Shown in pieces: positions 9,506 through 19,149 of a DNA stretch of 64,000 bases. The stretch spans positions 62,001 to 126,000 of the forward strand of contig NZ_QKTV01000002.1 in NCBI RefSeq assembly GCF_003362725.1. Reading direction: 5' to 3'. This stretch comes from Winogradskyella aurantiaca (GTDB taxonomy: Bacteria; Bacteroidota; Bacteroidia; Flavobacteriales; Flavobacteriaceae). The notes below the pieces were generated by a model that did not search any database, had not been told where the DNA came from, and worked only from the letters and a program-made list of their open reading frames with translations. The position numbers were made by a program, and so were the translations under genes. Within the stretch, counting starts at the first letter, position 1; every line of letters begins with the position of its first letter.

Positions 9506-11366
9506 ACCAACATTACTCATAAGCTTCTTGTTCATTACAAGTTTAGCTTTATCCCAAATTCCATCCAATTATTACAATTCAGCAAACGGCTTAACGGGTT
9601 ACGAACTTAAGACCGAATTAAAAAATATTGTATCCAATGGTCATATATCAAGAACTTATGACCAACTCTATGACGGTAATGGTATTTCTGGATCCAACGG
9701 TTACATCGACACCCATTCAGATGTTTTTGTATCAGGTGCCAATACCTATGAAAATGATGGATCCATATTAGACTTCTATTCGGAGAATCCAACGGGGTCA
9801 GACCCCTATAATTACACACATGGCAATAACCAATGTGGTAACCAGAATGCCGAAGGAGATTGCTATAATCGCGAACATTTGGTACCACAATCTTCTTTTG
9901 GCAGTGCCTTTCCCATGCAAAGCGATATACACCATGTTATTCCAACTGATGGAAGAGTTAACAACTTTCGAGGATCACTTGTTTTTGGAATAGTTGATGT
10001 TCCTGATTTCACGTCACTTAATGGATCTAAGCGCGGTTCTAGTGCTGTTGGTGGCTATAACGGTGTGGTTTTTGAACCTATAGATGAATTTAAAGGGGAT
10101 ATCGCTAGAGCTCTGTTATATTTTGCGGTTAGATACGAAGATACCGTTGACGGATACACTAGTTTCGAAATGTTTAATGGAAGTAATGATCAGGTTTTTA
10201 CCACCTGGGCTATTGAGCTTTTATTAGATTGGCATTATAATGTGGATCCTGTAGATGAGCGTGAACGTGAACGAAATAATGCTGCTTATAATTTTCAAGA
10301 TAACGCCAATCCATTTGTAGACCATCCCGAGTATGCCAATTTAATTTGGGATCCTGAGGCCGATACCGAAGCCCCAACTGCTCCTACTAACCTAATGGCT
10401 TCTAGCCCTACCATTAGCAGTATTGCCTTAAGTTGGACGGCATCAACTGATAACATAGCTGTAGAAACCTATGATGTTTACGTTGATGATGTCTATAATT
10501 CTACAACAAGTAATACTCAAATTGTTGTTTCTGGTTTGGCCATAAATACTAGCTTCTGTTTTACCGTTTTTGCCAAGGACGAAGCTCTTAATATGTCCGC
10601 TAGTAGCAACGAAGTTTGTGAATCAACCTTAACTGGGAGCGAAACTTCAGACGAGATATTCATTTCAGAATATGTCGAAGGAAGTGGTAATAATAAGGCC
10701 ATTGAAATAGCAAACTTCACAGGAGCCACAGTCTCCTTATCCAATTATACCATCGCCAGAGATGTCAATAGTAATGGGAGCTGGGGAGAGGCACTTCAAC
10801 TTTCTGGAAGTATTGTAAGTGGTGATGTTCATGTGGTCACCCGAGGTAATGCAGATTCAAATTTAACTGCGCTTGCAGATCAATTATCAAGCGGGGATGC
10901 CATGTCTTTCAATGGGGATGACCCTGTGGGACTTTTTAAGAATGGCGAATTGATTGATATTTTTGGAAATTTCACTGGCGACAATTCGTTTGAAAATGCC
11001 ACTTACAGGCGAAAAGAAAGTGTTGCTAATCCCACTACTACTTTTGATGTGAATGCTGAATGGGATCAATATGCTCAAAATACATTTGACGACCTTGGTA
11101 AACACAATCAGTCATTGGGAATAACCGAAATAGATAAATCTGATATTAAATTATTCCCCAACCCTCTAAAGAATTCAAATCAGGTGTATGTCAACTCTTT
11201 TGAAATAGTGTCCTTTAAAGTTTATAATTTGCTTGGACAGCAACAAATTTCAGGAAAGACGAACAATGGTATTATTAATCTACCAAAGATTAAACCTGGT
11301 GTATATCTAGTTCAACTCTCTGTTGGAACTAGAAAAGTGATGAAACGACTAATAGTCACCCGCTAG
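9498..11366 (+). CDS. secreted endonuclease I with FN3, lamin-tail and T9SS sorting domains
   Basis: The mature start is the ATG at 9498, which begins a signal peptide (MLKPTLLISFLFITSLALSQ). Residues about 25-260 form an endonuclease I (EndA/NucM-like) domain with YNREHLVPQSSFG and HHVIPTDGRVNN, the histidine-metal nuclease motifs. A fibronectin type III domain (about 290-380) and a lamin-tail domain (about 395-530) follow. The last 75 residues are a type A T9SS C-terminal signal (LFPNPLKNSNQVYV, then VYNLLGQQ and PGVYLVQL). The protein is therefore predicted to leave the cell through T9SS and degrade extracellular DNA or RNA, probably for phosphate and nucleotides. It overlaps the methyltransferase gene by eight bases. 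Confidence 0.9.
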   Translation: MLKPTLLISFLFITSLALSQIPSNYYNSANGLTGYELKTELKNIVSNGHISRTYDQLYDGNGISGSNGYIDTHSDVFVSGANTYENDGSILDFYSENPTGSDPYNYTHGNNQCGNQNAEGDCYNREHLVPQSSFGSAFPMQSDIHHVIPTDGRVNNFRGSLVFGIVDVPDFTSLNGSKRGSSAVGGYNGVVFEPIDEFKGDIARALLYFAVRYEDTVDGYTSFEMFNGSNDQVFTTWAIELLLDWHYNVDPVDERERERNNAAYNFQDNANPFVDHPEYANLIWDPEADTEAPTAPTNLMASSPTISSIALSWTASTDNIAVETYDVYVDDVYNSTTSNTQIVVSGLAINTSFCFTVFAKDEALNMSASSNEVCESTLTGSETSDEIFISEYVEGSGNNKAIEIANFTGATVSLSNYTIARDVNSNGSWGEALQLSGSIVSGDVHVVTRGNADSNLTALADQLSSGDAMSFNGDDPVGLFKNGELIDIFGNFTGDNSFENATYRRKESVANPTTTFDVNAEWDQYAQNTFDDLGKHNQSLGITEIDKSDIKLFPNPLKNSNQVYVNSFEIVSFKVYNLLGQQQISGKTNNGIINLPKIKPGVYLVQLSVGTRKVMKRLIVTR

Positions 11367-11369
11367 ATC

Positions 11370-12233
11370 ATGCAAAAGTCCTTACAAAAATATATTGAGG
11401 ACCGCATAAAAAGCAGCATCACTAGAATAACTCCTGTTTCAGGTGGTGACATTTCCAGTGCTTATCAAATAAGCCTCCATAATTCTCAAGAGTATTTTGT
11501 CAAGTGCAATTCTAAAAGTACGGCCCTTGAAATGTTCCAAAAAGAACAACAGGGTCTAGAGTTGATTGCAGAGACCAAATCCATTGCGGTCCCAAACGTT
11601 AAAAGTATCTATCATGACAACCAAATCAGTGCTATCATCATGGACTTTATACCTTCCAAGAACACAGACTCAATGGATATGACAGCGCTAGGGAAGGAAC
11701 TCGCCCAAATGCATCAATCAAGTGACTCCCAATACGGATTGAATACTGCTAATTTCATAGGCTCTCTAAAACAGCTTAACAATCAAACTTCTAATTGGGT
11801 CTCCTTTTATGTCCAACAGCGGCTCCAACCTCAACTGAGTATGGCAACAAGTTTAGGATTGTTGAAGCCATCAGAAATTCCATCTCTGAATCTAATGAAT
11901 AATAGAATAAACGATGTTATCGTAGTAAATAAGCCTAGTCTGTTGCATGGTGATCTTTGGGGTGGCAATTATTTAATTCAATGTGATGGTAAGCCCTATT
12001 TAATTGACCCAGCAGTTTATTATGGAGATAAATTTGTGGACATTGCCATGAGTCAGTTATTTGGTGGTTTTACTAAAGACTTTTATGACAGTTATTTTTA
12101 CTGGACACCTAAAGTAGAACAACTGGAAGAACGAATAGAACTGTACCAATTGTATTATTTATTAGTGCACTTAAATATGTTTGGAAGGTCTTATTATCCT
12201 GCCGTTAAACGTTCCCTTATTAAGTATTTTTAA
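11370..12233 (+). CDS. fructosamine kinase family protein
   Basis: The 287-residue protein belongs to the fructosamine-3-kinase/ketosamine-3-kinase family with an aminoglycoside-phosphotransferase fold. The catalytic loop LLHGDLWGGNYL (His193, Asp195) and the following metal-binding LIDPAVYYGDKFVDIAM are typical, as is the N-terminal nucleotide loop VSGGDISSAYQI. Such enzymes phosphorylate sugars attached to protein amines so that they detach (deglycation), or act on small ketosamines. Its length is normal for the family. It begins three bases after the nuclease gene, so it may be co-transcribed, but a functional link with that secreted enzyme is not evident. Confidence 0.88.
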   Translation: MQKSLQKYIEDRIKSSITRITPVSGGDISSAYQISLHNSQEYFVKCNSKSTALEMFQKEQQGLELIAETKSIAVPNVKSIYHDNQISAIIMDFIPSKNTDSMDMTALGKELAQMHQSSDSQYGLNTANFIGSLKQLNNQTSNWVSFYVQQRLQPQLSMATSLGLLKPSEIPSLNLMNNRINDVIVVNKPSLLHGDLWGGNYLIQCDGKPYLIDPAVYYGDKFVDIAMSQLFGGFTKDFYDSYFYWTPKVEQLEERIELYQLYYLLVHLNMFGRSYYPAVKRSLIKYF

Positions 12234-12303
12234 TTGTCAACTAGTTGGTGAATAACTTCATTTACCAGCAACAAAATGAATAGAATTTATGAGATAAAAA
12301 GCG

Positions 12304-12311
12304 TAAATTTG
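12304..12311 (+). promoter_or_regulatory. -7 promoter element before purL
   Basis: TAAATTTG is a perfect TAnnTTTG match 33 bases before the purL ATG. No TTG was found at the -33 distance. No purine riboswitch-like structure is apparent in the short leader. Confidence 0.5.
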
Positions 12312-12344
12312 CGTTTTACTAATTCTCACTAAGTTCAGTCAGTA

Positions 12345-15300
12345 ATGATTCAGTTTTTTGGCAAAGCAGATACTAAGATATTTGCAGTTGAAACCACACA
12401 AGAATTAAGTTCAGAAACCATATCAAAACTTAGCTGGTTGTTTGGCAACCAACCTAAATTAGAACAAGCATCGATTGATGCTTTTTTTGTTGGTCCAAGA
12501 GCAGCCATGGTAACACCATGGAGTACCAATGCCGTTGAGATCACCCAGAATATGGGAATCCAAGGTATTGTACGAATTGAAGAGTTTGAAGCAATTGCTG
12601 CTGATTTCAAGGGTTTCGACCCTATGATTTCTGAGAAATTTAATGGCCTTAATCAGGAAATATTCACCATCAATGTAGAACCCGAAACGATTAAAGACAT
12701 TACTGATATCGCTTCGTATAACGAACAAGAAGGACTGGCATTAAGTGAAGAAGAAATCAACTATTTAAACGAAGTATCAGAACGAATTGGTCGCCCACTT
12801 ACCGATTCGGAAGTGTTTGGTTTTTCACAAGTTAATTCAGAGCATTGTCGCCATAAAATCTTTAATGGCACTTTTGTGATTGACGGAGAAGAACAACCAA
12901 CTTCTCTATTTAAATTAATTAAAGAGACTTCCAAGCAAAATCCAAATGATATTGTCTCTGCTTACAAGGACAATGTAGCTTTTATTAAAGGTCCTGTGGT
13001 AGAACAGTTCGCCCCTAAACGGGCAGATATTCCGGATTTTTATCAAACCCAGGATTTTGAATCTGTTATTTCAATTAAAGCTGAAACCCACAACTTCCCT
13101 ACTACTGTAGAACCTTTTAATGGAGCGGCAACAGGGTCTGGTGGTGAAATAAGAGACCGTTTAGCCGGAGGAAAAGGAGCCTTACCATTAGCAGGTACAG
13201 CGGTTTACATGACTTCCTACTCAAGACTAGAAGAAAACCGCCCTTGGGAGAACGGTTTTAAAGAACGCCAATGGCTGTATCAAACACCCATGGATATATT
13301 GATCAAAGCCAGTAATGGGGCATCAGATTTTGGAAATAAATTTGGACAACCCTTAATTTCTGGTTCTGTTTTAACCTTTGAGCACAAAGAAGAAGCTGAG
13401 AAACTCGGCTTTGATAAAGTTATTATGTTGGCTGGAGGTATCGGCTATGGTAAAGCAGACCAAGCCCTAAAAGACGTGCCTAAAAAAGGAGATAAAATTG
13501 TAATTCTTGGAGGTGACAACTATCGCATTGGAATGGGAGGAGCCGCAGTTTCTTCTGCGGATACCGGCGAGTTTGATTCGAGAATTGAATTGAATGCAGT
13601 TCAGAGATCCAATCCTGAAATGCAGAAACGTGCTGCTAATGCTATAAGAGGAATGGTTGAAAGTGAAGAGAATCACATTGTCTCCATTCATGACCACGGT
13701 GCTGGTGGTCATCTCAATTGCTTATCGGAATTGGTAGAAGATACTGGTGGACACATCGACCTGGATAAACTTCCAATTGGTGATCCTACCCTATCCGCTA
13801 AAGAAATCATTGGGAACGAATCCCAGGAACGTATGGGTCTGGTAATATCAGACGAACATCTTAAGACGCTTCATAAAATTGCGGATCGAGAACGCTCCCC
13901 AATCTACAATGTTGGCGATGTAACAGGTGAGCATCGTTTTACATTTGAATCGAGTTTTAATGGGGCAAAGCCTATGGATTTGGCACTTTCAGACATGTTT
14001 GGAAGTTCACCAAAGACTGTTATGAGTGACTCGAGACTTAACAAGGTTTACAGGGATGTTGATTACACACCAAATGATTTTATCAGTTATTTAGACCAGG
14101 TTTTACAATTAGAGGCGGTGGCCTGTAAAGATTGGTTAACTAATAAAGTAGACCGTTGTGTTGGTGGTAAAGTGGCCAAACAACAATGTGTTGGATCCCT
14201 TCAGATACCCCTAAATAATGTAGGTGTAATGGCACTTGATTTTAAAGGGAAAGAAGGTATTGCAACCTCTATTGGACACTCGCCAGTGTCTGGATTAATT
14301 GATCCAGTGGCAGGAAGTAGAAATTCTATAACTGAGTCACTCACCAATATTATCTGGGCGCCATTAAAAGATGGTTTACAAAGCATTTCATTATCAGCTA
14401 ACTGGATGTGGCCTTGCAAAAATCCAGGTGAAGATGCCCGATTATATGATGCCGTAAAAGCTGTTTCAGAATTTAGTATTGATCTTGGAATTAATGTTCC
14501 AACTGGTAAGGATTCTTTATCGATGAAACAAAAATATCCTGACGGTGATGTTATAGCACCTGGAACGGTCATTATTTCTGCAGCTGGAAATTGTAATGAT
14601 ATTACTAGAGTTGTAGAACCCGTCTTAAAGAAGAACAAAGGATTCATATACTATATCAATATATCTCAAGACGATTTTAAGTTAGGGGGAAGTTCCTTTG
14701 CACAAGTTCGTAATAGAATTGGAGCTGAAGCTCCAACCGTTAAGGATGCCAATTATGTCAAGAACGTGTTTAATACTGTTCAAGACCTAATTAAAAACGA
14801 TAGAATTGTAGCTGGGCATGACGTGGCTTCTGGTGGACTTATTACTACCCTTTTGGAAATGTGTTTTGCGGAAAATAATCTTGGTGCCGAATTAGACTTA
14901 TCGGATATAGGTGAAAAGGACAGTATTAAAATGCTATTTGCTGAGAACGCTGGTATCGTGATTCAAGCTGCTGATGAAAGCGTTGAGAGTAAGCTGAAAA
15001 ATGCTGGGATTGATTTTAATAAGATCGGAAAGGTCACTTCATCTGATGTTTTAAGTATCATCAATGGGCCTGAAGTTTACACACTCACCGTTTCAAGGTT
15101 GAGAGATGTTTGGTACAGAACATCCTATCTACTGGATCAAAAGCAAACCGCCAATGGTTTAGCAGAGGACCGCTATATCAACTACAAGAATCAAGCACTA
15201 AGCTATGAGTTCCCGAAACATTTTACGGGTAAGTTGCCAGATATTGATCCTGGTAAACCTAGACCTAAAGCAGCGATCTTAAGAGAAAAAGGAAGTAACT

Positions 15301-16007
15301 CAGAACGTGAAATGGCAAATGCCATGTATTTGGCAGGATTCGATGTTAAGGATGTTCATATGACCGACCTTATTTCTGGGAGAGAAACTTTGGAAGACAT
15401 CCAGTTTTTAGGAGCTGTTGGTGGTTTTAGTAACTCTGATGTTTTAGGTTCCGCCAAAGGCTGGGCTGGGGCTATCAAATACAACGACAGGGCTAGACAG
15501 GCTATTAAAAACTTCTTTGATAGAAAGGACACTTTATCTGTAGGGATCTGTAATGGCTGCCAATTATGGATGGAATTAGACCTTATTAATCCTGATCATG
15601 AGGTTCATGGTCGAATGACTTATAATGATTCTCATAAACACGAGAGTAGTTTTACATCTGTCAAAATTCAAGATAATAAATCGGTCATGTTATCAAGTTT
15701 AGCAGGCTCTAATTTGGGTGTATGGATATCACATGGGGAAGGAAAATTTAGACTTCCGTACGACGAAAGTAACTATGAGATAGTTGCCAAATATGGTTAT
15801 GAAGGTTATCCATCGAATCCGAATGGTTCTGATTTTAATACTGCTATGATGTGTGATGCTTCAGGCCGTCATTTAGTAACCATGCCGCATATAGAACGTT
15901 CCACATTCCAATGGAATTGGGCTAACTATCCTGAAGACCGAGCAGATGAGGTATCACCTTGGTTAGAAGCATTTGTCAATGCCCGTATATGGATTGAAAA
16001 ACAATAA
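12345..16007 (+). CDS. purL: phosphoribosylformylglycinamidine synthase (single-chain PurL)
   Basis: This 1220-residue enzyme catalyses the fourth step of purine synthesis, turning FGAR, glutamine and ATP into FGAM. It is the large single-chain form: an N-terminal PurS-like part, two AIRS-type ATPase halves (for example SEHCRHKIFNG near residue 166, KAETHNFPTTVEPFNGAATG near 247 and GHDVASGGLITTLLEM near 825), and a C-terminal glutamine amidotransferase. The amidotransferase nucleophile lies in GICNGCQLW, with Cys1069. The length is slightly below that of the gamma-proteobacterial enzyme (about 1295) but all blocks are present. It stands alone as a transcription unit, with its own -7 element and no other pur gene nearby. 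Confidence 0.96.
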   Translation: MIQFFGKADTKIFAVETTQELSSETISKLSWLFGNQPKLEQASIDAFFVGPRAAMVTPWSTNAVEITQNMGIQGIVRIEEFEAIAADFKGFDPMISEKFNGLNQEIFTINVEPETIKDITDIASYNEQEGLALSEEEINYLNEVSERIGRPLTDSEVFGFSQVNSEHCRHKIFNGTFVIDGEEQPTSLFKLIKETSKQNPNDIVSAYKDNVAFIKGPVVEQFAPKRADIPDFYQTQDFESVISIKAETHNFPTTVEPFNGAATGSGGEIRDRLAGGKGALPLAGTAVYMTSYSRLEENRPWENGFKERQWLYQTPMDILIKASNGASDFGNKFGQPLISGSVLTFEHKEEAEKLGFDKVIMLAGGIGYGKADQALKDVPKKGDKIVILGGDNYRIGMGGAAVSSADTGEFDSRIELNAVQRSNPEMQKRAANAIRGMVESEENHIVSIHDHGAGGHLNCLSELVEDTGGHIDLDKLPIGDPTLSAKEIIGNESQERMGLVISDEHLKTLHKIADRERSPIYNVGDVTGEHRFTFESSFNGAKPMDLALSDMFGSSPKTVMSDSRLNKVYRDVDYTPNDFISYLDQVLQLEAVACKDWLTNKVDRCVGGKVAKQQCVGSLQIPLNNVGVMALDFKGKEGIATSIGHSPVSGLIDPVAGSRNSITESLTNIIWAPLKDGLQSISLSANWMWPCKNPGEDARLYDAVKAVSEFSIDLGINVPTGKDSLSMKQKYPDGDVIAPGTVIISAAGNCNDITRVVEPVLKKNKGFIYYINISQDDFKLGGSSFAQVRNRIGAEAPTVKDANYVKNVFNTVQDLIKNDRIVAGHDVASGGLITTLLEMCFAENNLGAELDLSDIGEKDSIKMLFAENAGIVIQAADESVESKLKNAGIDFNKIGKVTSSDVLSIINGPEVYTLTVSRLRDVWYRTSYLLDQKQTANGLAEDRYINYKNQALSYEFPKHFTGKLPDIDPGKPRPKAAILREKGSNSEREMANAMYLAGFDVKDVHMTDLISGRETLEDIQFLGAVGGFSNSDVLGSAKGWAGAIKYNDRARQAIKNFFDRKDTLSVGICNGCQLWMELDLINPDHEVHGRMTYNDSHKHESSFTSVKIQDNKSVMLSSLAGSNLGVWISHGEGKFRLPYDESNYEIVAKYGYEGYPSNPNGSDFNTAMMCDASGRHLVTMPHIERSTFQWNWANYPEDRADEVSPWLEAFVNARIWIEKQ

Positions 16008-16241
16008 CCCATTGGCCTTAATATTATCTTAATTTGAGGTTTTAGATTTCATCTATCAGTTGAGGTAAAAAGAACACAAAACTGCGAAGTTTAGTGTCTG
16101 ATTTTTGGCTTTAAGCTTGATATGTTGGGACTTTTTTCGTATCTTAGAAGGTGACCCCTAGAAAATAAATTGCCATAGATCAAGGAAGATTTTACTAATA
16201 ATTTTCTTGAAGGTAAACTTCATGAAATAAATATAAATCTT

Positions 16242-17036
16242 ATGGTCAATATTCTAGTTCCCGTTGATTTCTCAAAAACTTCAGTAAATGCTCTTTATTA
16301 TGCAATAGATCTATTTGGTGGTGAGGCAATAGAGATTACCATTCTTCATATTTATGGTGTCGAGGCTACAGCATTAACCATGAAATCGTTTGATGATATC
16401 CTTGTTGAAACTGCAGATAAACAAATGAATGAGTTAATCGATGAGATCAATATCAAGTATCCAGAAGTCAAATTAAAACCAAGACTTTCAAAAAACTATG
16501 CTGTTGACACCATTTCAAAAATGGGTGACTCAGGTAACTATGATTTAATTGTTATGGGTACCAAAGGAGTTAGTGGTATAAAAGAAGTTTTTATGGGTAG
16601 TATAGCTGGTGGGGTGGTATCAAAAACAATGGCACCTGTAATTGTTGTTCCGTTAGATTATGAGTTTAAAGTTTTGGACTATCTTGTTTTAGCCATAGGG
16701 GATCAACCTCTTTCAGATAATGTTAATTTGAATCTGTTGACAAGTCTCCAACAACAACACAAGAGTTCGTTAGAAGTTCTGCATATATCAGATAATAACG
16801 GAGCCCAAAAGGAAATTGTAAAAGACACTCTTAAAGAACTTAAGCCTTCCTACACCATTAAATCTGCAAGCGGAGATCTAAATCAGCAGTTAAATGTTCA
16901 TATTCAAAATAACGATACGGATTTGCTGTGTTTGCTAAAAACTAAGAAAGATTTTCTACACCGTCTTTTCAGCAATAGCGTTACCTTAAAACAAACATTT
17001 AATAGTCCAATTCCTTTATTAATAATTCAGAGTTAG
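16242..17036 (+). CDS. universal stress protein (tandem UspA-like)
   Basis: The 264-residue protein carries a full N-terminal USP domain (VNILVPVDFSKTSVNALYYA, then the ATP-binding signature MGTKGVSGIKEVFMGS, about residues 104-119) and a second, more diverged half that lacks a clear nucleotide loop. USPs are cytoplasmic stress and energy-state proteins. The gene points towards the pfl operon and ends 14 bases from the end of the convergent transporter gene, so its transcript probably runs into it. The 234-base region before it has no clear promoter match, only a TATCTTAG at one mismatch from the -7 consensus. A second USP gene lies at 62.5 kb beside the cbb3 cluster. Confidence 0.85.
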   Translation: MVNILVPVDFSKTSVNALYYAIDLFGGEAIEITILHIYGVEATALTMKSFDDILVETADKQMNELIDEINIKYPEVKLKPRLSKNYAVDTISKMGDSGNYDLIVMGTKGVSGIKEVFMGSIAGGVVSKTMAPVIVVPLDYEFKVLDYLVLAIGDQPLSDNVNLNLLTSLQQQHKSSLEVLHISDNNGAQKEIVKDTLKELKPSYTIKSASGDLNQQLNVHIQNNDTDLLCLLKTKKDFLHRLFSNSVTLKQTFNSPIPLLIIQS

Positions 17037-17050
17037 TCTAGCCGCTTATT

Positions 17051-18310
17051 CTAAGTTTGTAGTGCAGGTTTATTTTTAGATTGGTTATACTCCAAATTAA
17101 CAGATCGTTTCATCAGCAGTGAAACCGCTAAGGCAATCAGGAATAAGCCTGAAAAAACTTTTAGTGTAACATCTAATGACCCCGTGGTATTTTTAACAAC
17201 ATCATAAATTGTGGGTCCCACGATACCTGCAAGGGCCCAACCAGCTAGGACCAAACCATGAATAGCACCAAATTGTTTGGTGCCAAACAAGTCTCCTAGA
17301 AATGCGGGTAACGTTGCAAATCCACCCCCATACATAGTGATGACTGTAAAAAGTATTATCAAGAATATTAATTCAGAATTTATTTGAGGTAAGAAATAAA
17401 ATGCCAGTACTTGAAACGTAAAGAAAATGACATACGTATTAGGTCGGCCGAGATAATCCGACAGTCCAGACCATAAAATACGTCCTAACCCATTAAAAAC
17501 CCCAATTAACCCAACTATGGCCGCCGCCTGCATTGGAGTATAAAGCAGCTTCTCCTGCATCATTGGACTTGTCGCAGCAATTATTGCAATACCGCATGTA
17601 ATGTTGATAAACATCATGATCCAAATGAAATAAAAGCGTTTATTGTTAAGTGCCTCCTTAGCTGTAATATTGCATAAATCGGCCTTTACCATAGACGAAT
17701 TCTCGGGATTAAAGCCTTTAGGTCTATAACCCTCTGGTGGACGTTCTATGTATCTGGCCGAGGTTAATATTAAAACCAAATAAACCACACCTAATATATA
17801 GAAGGCATTAATAATACCTACAGATTCAAATAAGCTCTGCATAACAGGTCCAAAAATCAAGGCAGAAAACCCAAAACCCATAATAGCCATGCCCGTTGCC
17901 AAACCTCGTTTGTCCGGAAACCACTTGACCAATGTACTTACTGGAGTAATATAACCCAACCCCAAGCCGATACCTCCAATAACACCATAGCATGCATAGA
18001 ACAAAACCAAAGACTCCAGGTGCACTGCAAGTCCAGAACCAATAATTCCAATCCCATAAAAAAGACCTGCGGTTGTACCACTAATCTTTGGCCCAACCTT
18101 TTCAACCCATGGCCCAAGAAATGCTGCCGACAAACCTAAAAAAAGGATAGCTAATTTAAAGGCCCATTTGATGGTACTTCCTTCCACATCAAATACATCT
18201 TTAACCGGATTGGTAATAACAGAATAGGCATAGACCGATCCTATTGATATATGAATTCCAATGGCAGATTATGCAATAAGCCACCGATTTTTTAATGTAA
18301 TATTTTTCAT
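17051..18310 (-). pseudogene. OFA-type MFS transporter gene with in-frame stop at codon 14
   Basis: From the ATG at 18310 the frame reads MKNITLKNRWLIA, then TAA (18271-18269), then continues without a shift as SAIGIHISIGSVYAYSVITN and on for over 390 codons to 17051. The sequence on both sides of the stop matches the first helix of oxalate/formate antiporter (OFA) family MFS proteins, so the stop interrupts a once-intact gene. Restarting at the GTG at 18187 would give a 378-residue protein lacking the first helix. It follows pflA by 25 bases, so its likely cargo was formate or another monocarboxylate from pyruvate formate-lyase activity. It may be a recent nonsense mutation, a sequencing error, or a gene rescued by reinitiation. 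Confidence 0.8.
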
Positions 18311-18335
18311 GGTTTAAACTAATTAGTTGAGTTTC

Positions 18336-19109
18336 TTAATTAACAGATACCTGCTTGAAATACGGTTTCAAAACAGCCACTGCTGATTCAAGTTCTTGGT
18401 CTGTATTTTCTCGAGCTGATTCAAGTGGATAGTCCCACCCTAAGGCCTTCCATTTATGTACACCCAGCTTATGATAAGGTTGTAATTCTAATCGTTCTAT
18501 ACTCGTATAGTCTTTAAAATAGGCCCCCATAGATTCCAACAGTTCCGTTTTATCCGTTAATTCAGGAATTAACACATATCGCAACCACATAGGTTTGTTG
18601 GATTTCTCGCGGTATTCTGCCAGATTAAAAGTGGTTTGCTTATTCTTTTGTCCGGTTATCTCCTGATATCCCTCTTCCGTCATATGTTTGATATCAAGCA
18701 TAACCAAATCTGTTAACTCGTCCAGTAACTCCATAGCGAAATGATTAAGTATCCTGCCATTAGTATCAAGAGCAGTATGAATGCCATCGGCTTTGAGTTT
18801 TTTAAAAAATGGGATTAAAGCCTTGGCTTGCAGTAATGGTTCTCCACCGGAAATAGTAACGCCACCATTTTTTCCAAAATAAGGTTTTGCCTTTACAATG
18901 ATCTCATATAAATCATCTACTGAATACGCCTTACCGCCTTCAATGGCTATAGTATCAGGGTTATGACAATACTGACATTTTAATTTGCAGCCTTGCAGAA
19001 ATACCACACATCGAACTCCTGGCCCATCATGAGTCCCAAAAGTTTCAATAGAGTGTACTCTCAATATGTTATCTGGAGTCTTAATAGCTTCAATTTTAGA
19101 TAAAAGCAC
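18336..19109 (-). CDS. pflA: pyruvate formate-lyase activating enzyme
   Basis: This radical SAM enzyme puts the glycyl radical on pyruvate formate-lyase. The cluster motif C-x3-C-x2-C is GCKLKCQYCHNP (Cys41, 45 and 48 counted from the GTG), with SIETFGTHDGPGVR before it and the SAM-binding GGVTISGGEPLLQ after it. The start is uncertain. The GTG at 19109 gives about 257 residues and lies inside a hairpin; a TTG about 15 codons later, directly before RVHSIETFG, would give the usual family length of about 245. No ATG exists upstream before the TAG near 19124. It is 40 bases downstream of pflB and 25 bases upstream of the broken transporter gene, so it is in one operon with both. Confidence 0.93.
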   Translation of the reverse strand: MLLSKIEAIKTPDNILRVHSIETFGTHDGPGVRCVVFLQGCKLKCQYCHNPDTIAIEGGKAYSVDDLYEIIVKAKPYFGKNGGVTISGGEPLLQAKALIPFFKKLKADGIHTALDTNGRILNHFAMELLDELTDLVMLDIKHMTEEGYQEITGQKNKQTTFNLAEYREKSNKPMWLRYVLIPELTDKTELLESMGAYFKDYTSIERLELQPYHKLGVHKWKALGWDYPLESARENTDQELESAVAVLKPYFKQVSVN

Positions 19110-19138
19110 CTGAAGATCAATCTACCCTCAGGTGCTTT
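19103..19138 (-). promoter_or_regulatory. intercistronic hairpin between pflB and pflA
   Basis: Arms 19103-19113 and 19128-19138 form a perfect 11-bp stem around a 14-base loop. On the coding strand the second arm contains the candidate GTG start of pflA and is followed by only about four T residues. It may be a partial terminator, an RNA-end stabiliser for the pflB message, or a translational block on pflA. Any of these would keep the activase below its target enzyme. Confidence 0.55.
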
Positions 19139-19149
19139 ATACAAACTAA

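Noticed and set aside
12237-12250. Short palindrome CAACTAGTTG before purL
   Set aside because: Ten-base palindromes are expected by chance in AT-rich intergenic DNA and it has no consistent relation to the promoter.
14201-14647. 148-codon open frame on the minus strand
   Set aside because: It lies wholly inside purL on the opposite strand and its translation shows no domain; it is a by-product of the purL codon pattern.
16008-16241. A fourth Fnr-type site before the 16.2-kb universal stress gene
   Set aside because: TGAT occurs twice but no partner RTCA lies at the four-base spacing, and the -7 element is degenerate.
18269-18271. Reading the TAA in the transporter gene as a recoded sense codon
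   Set aside because: Known recoding for selenocysteine or pyrrolysine uses TGA or TAG, not TAA, and no recoding structure is visible after it.
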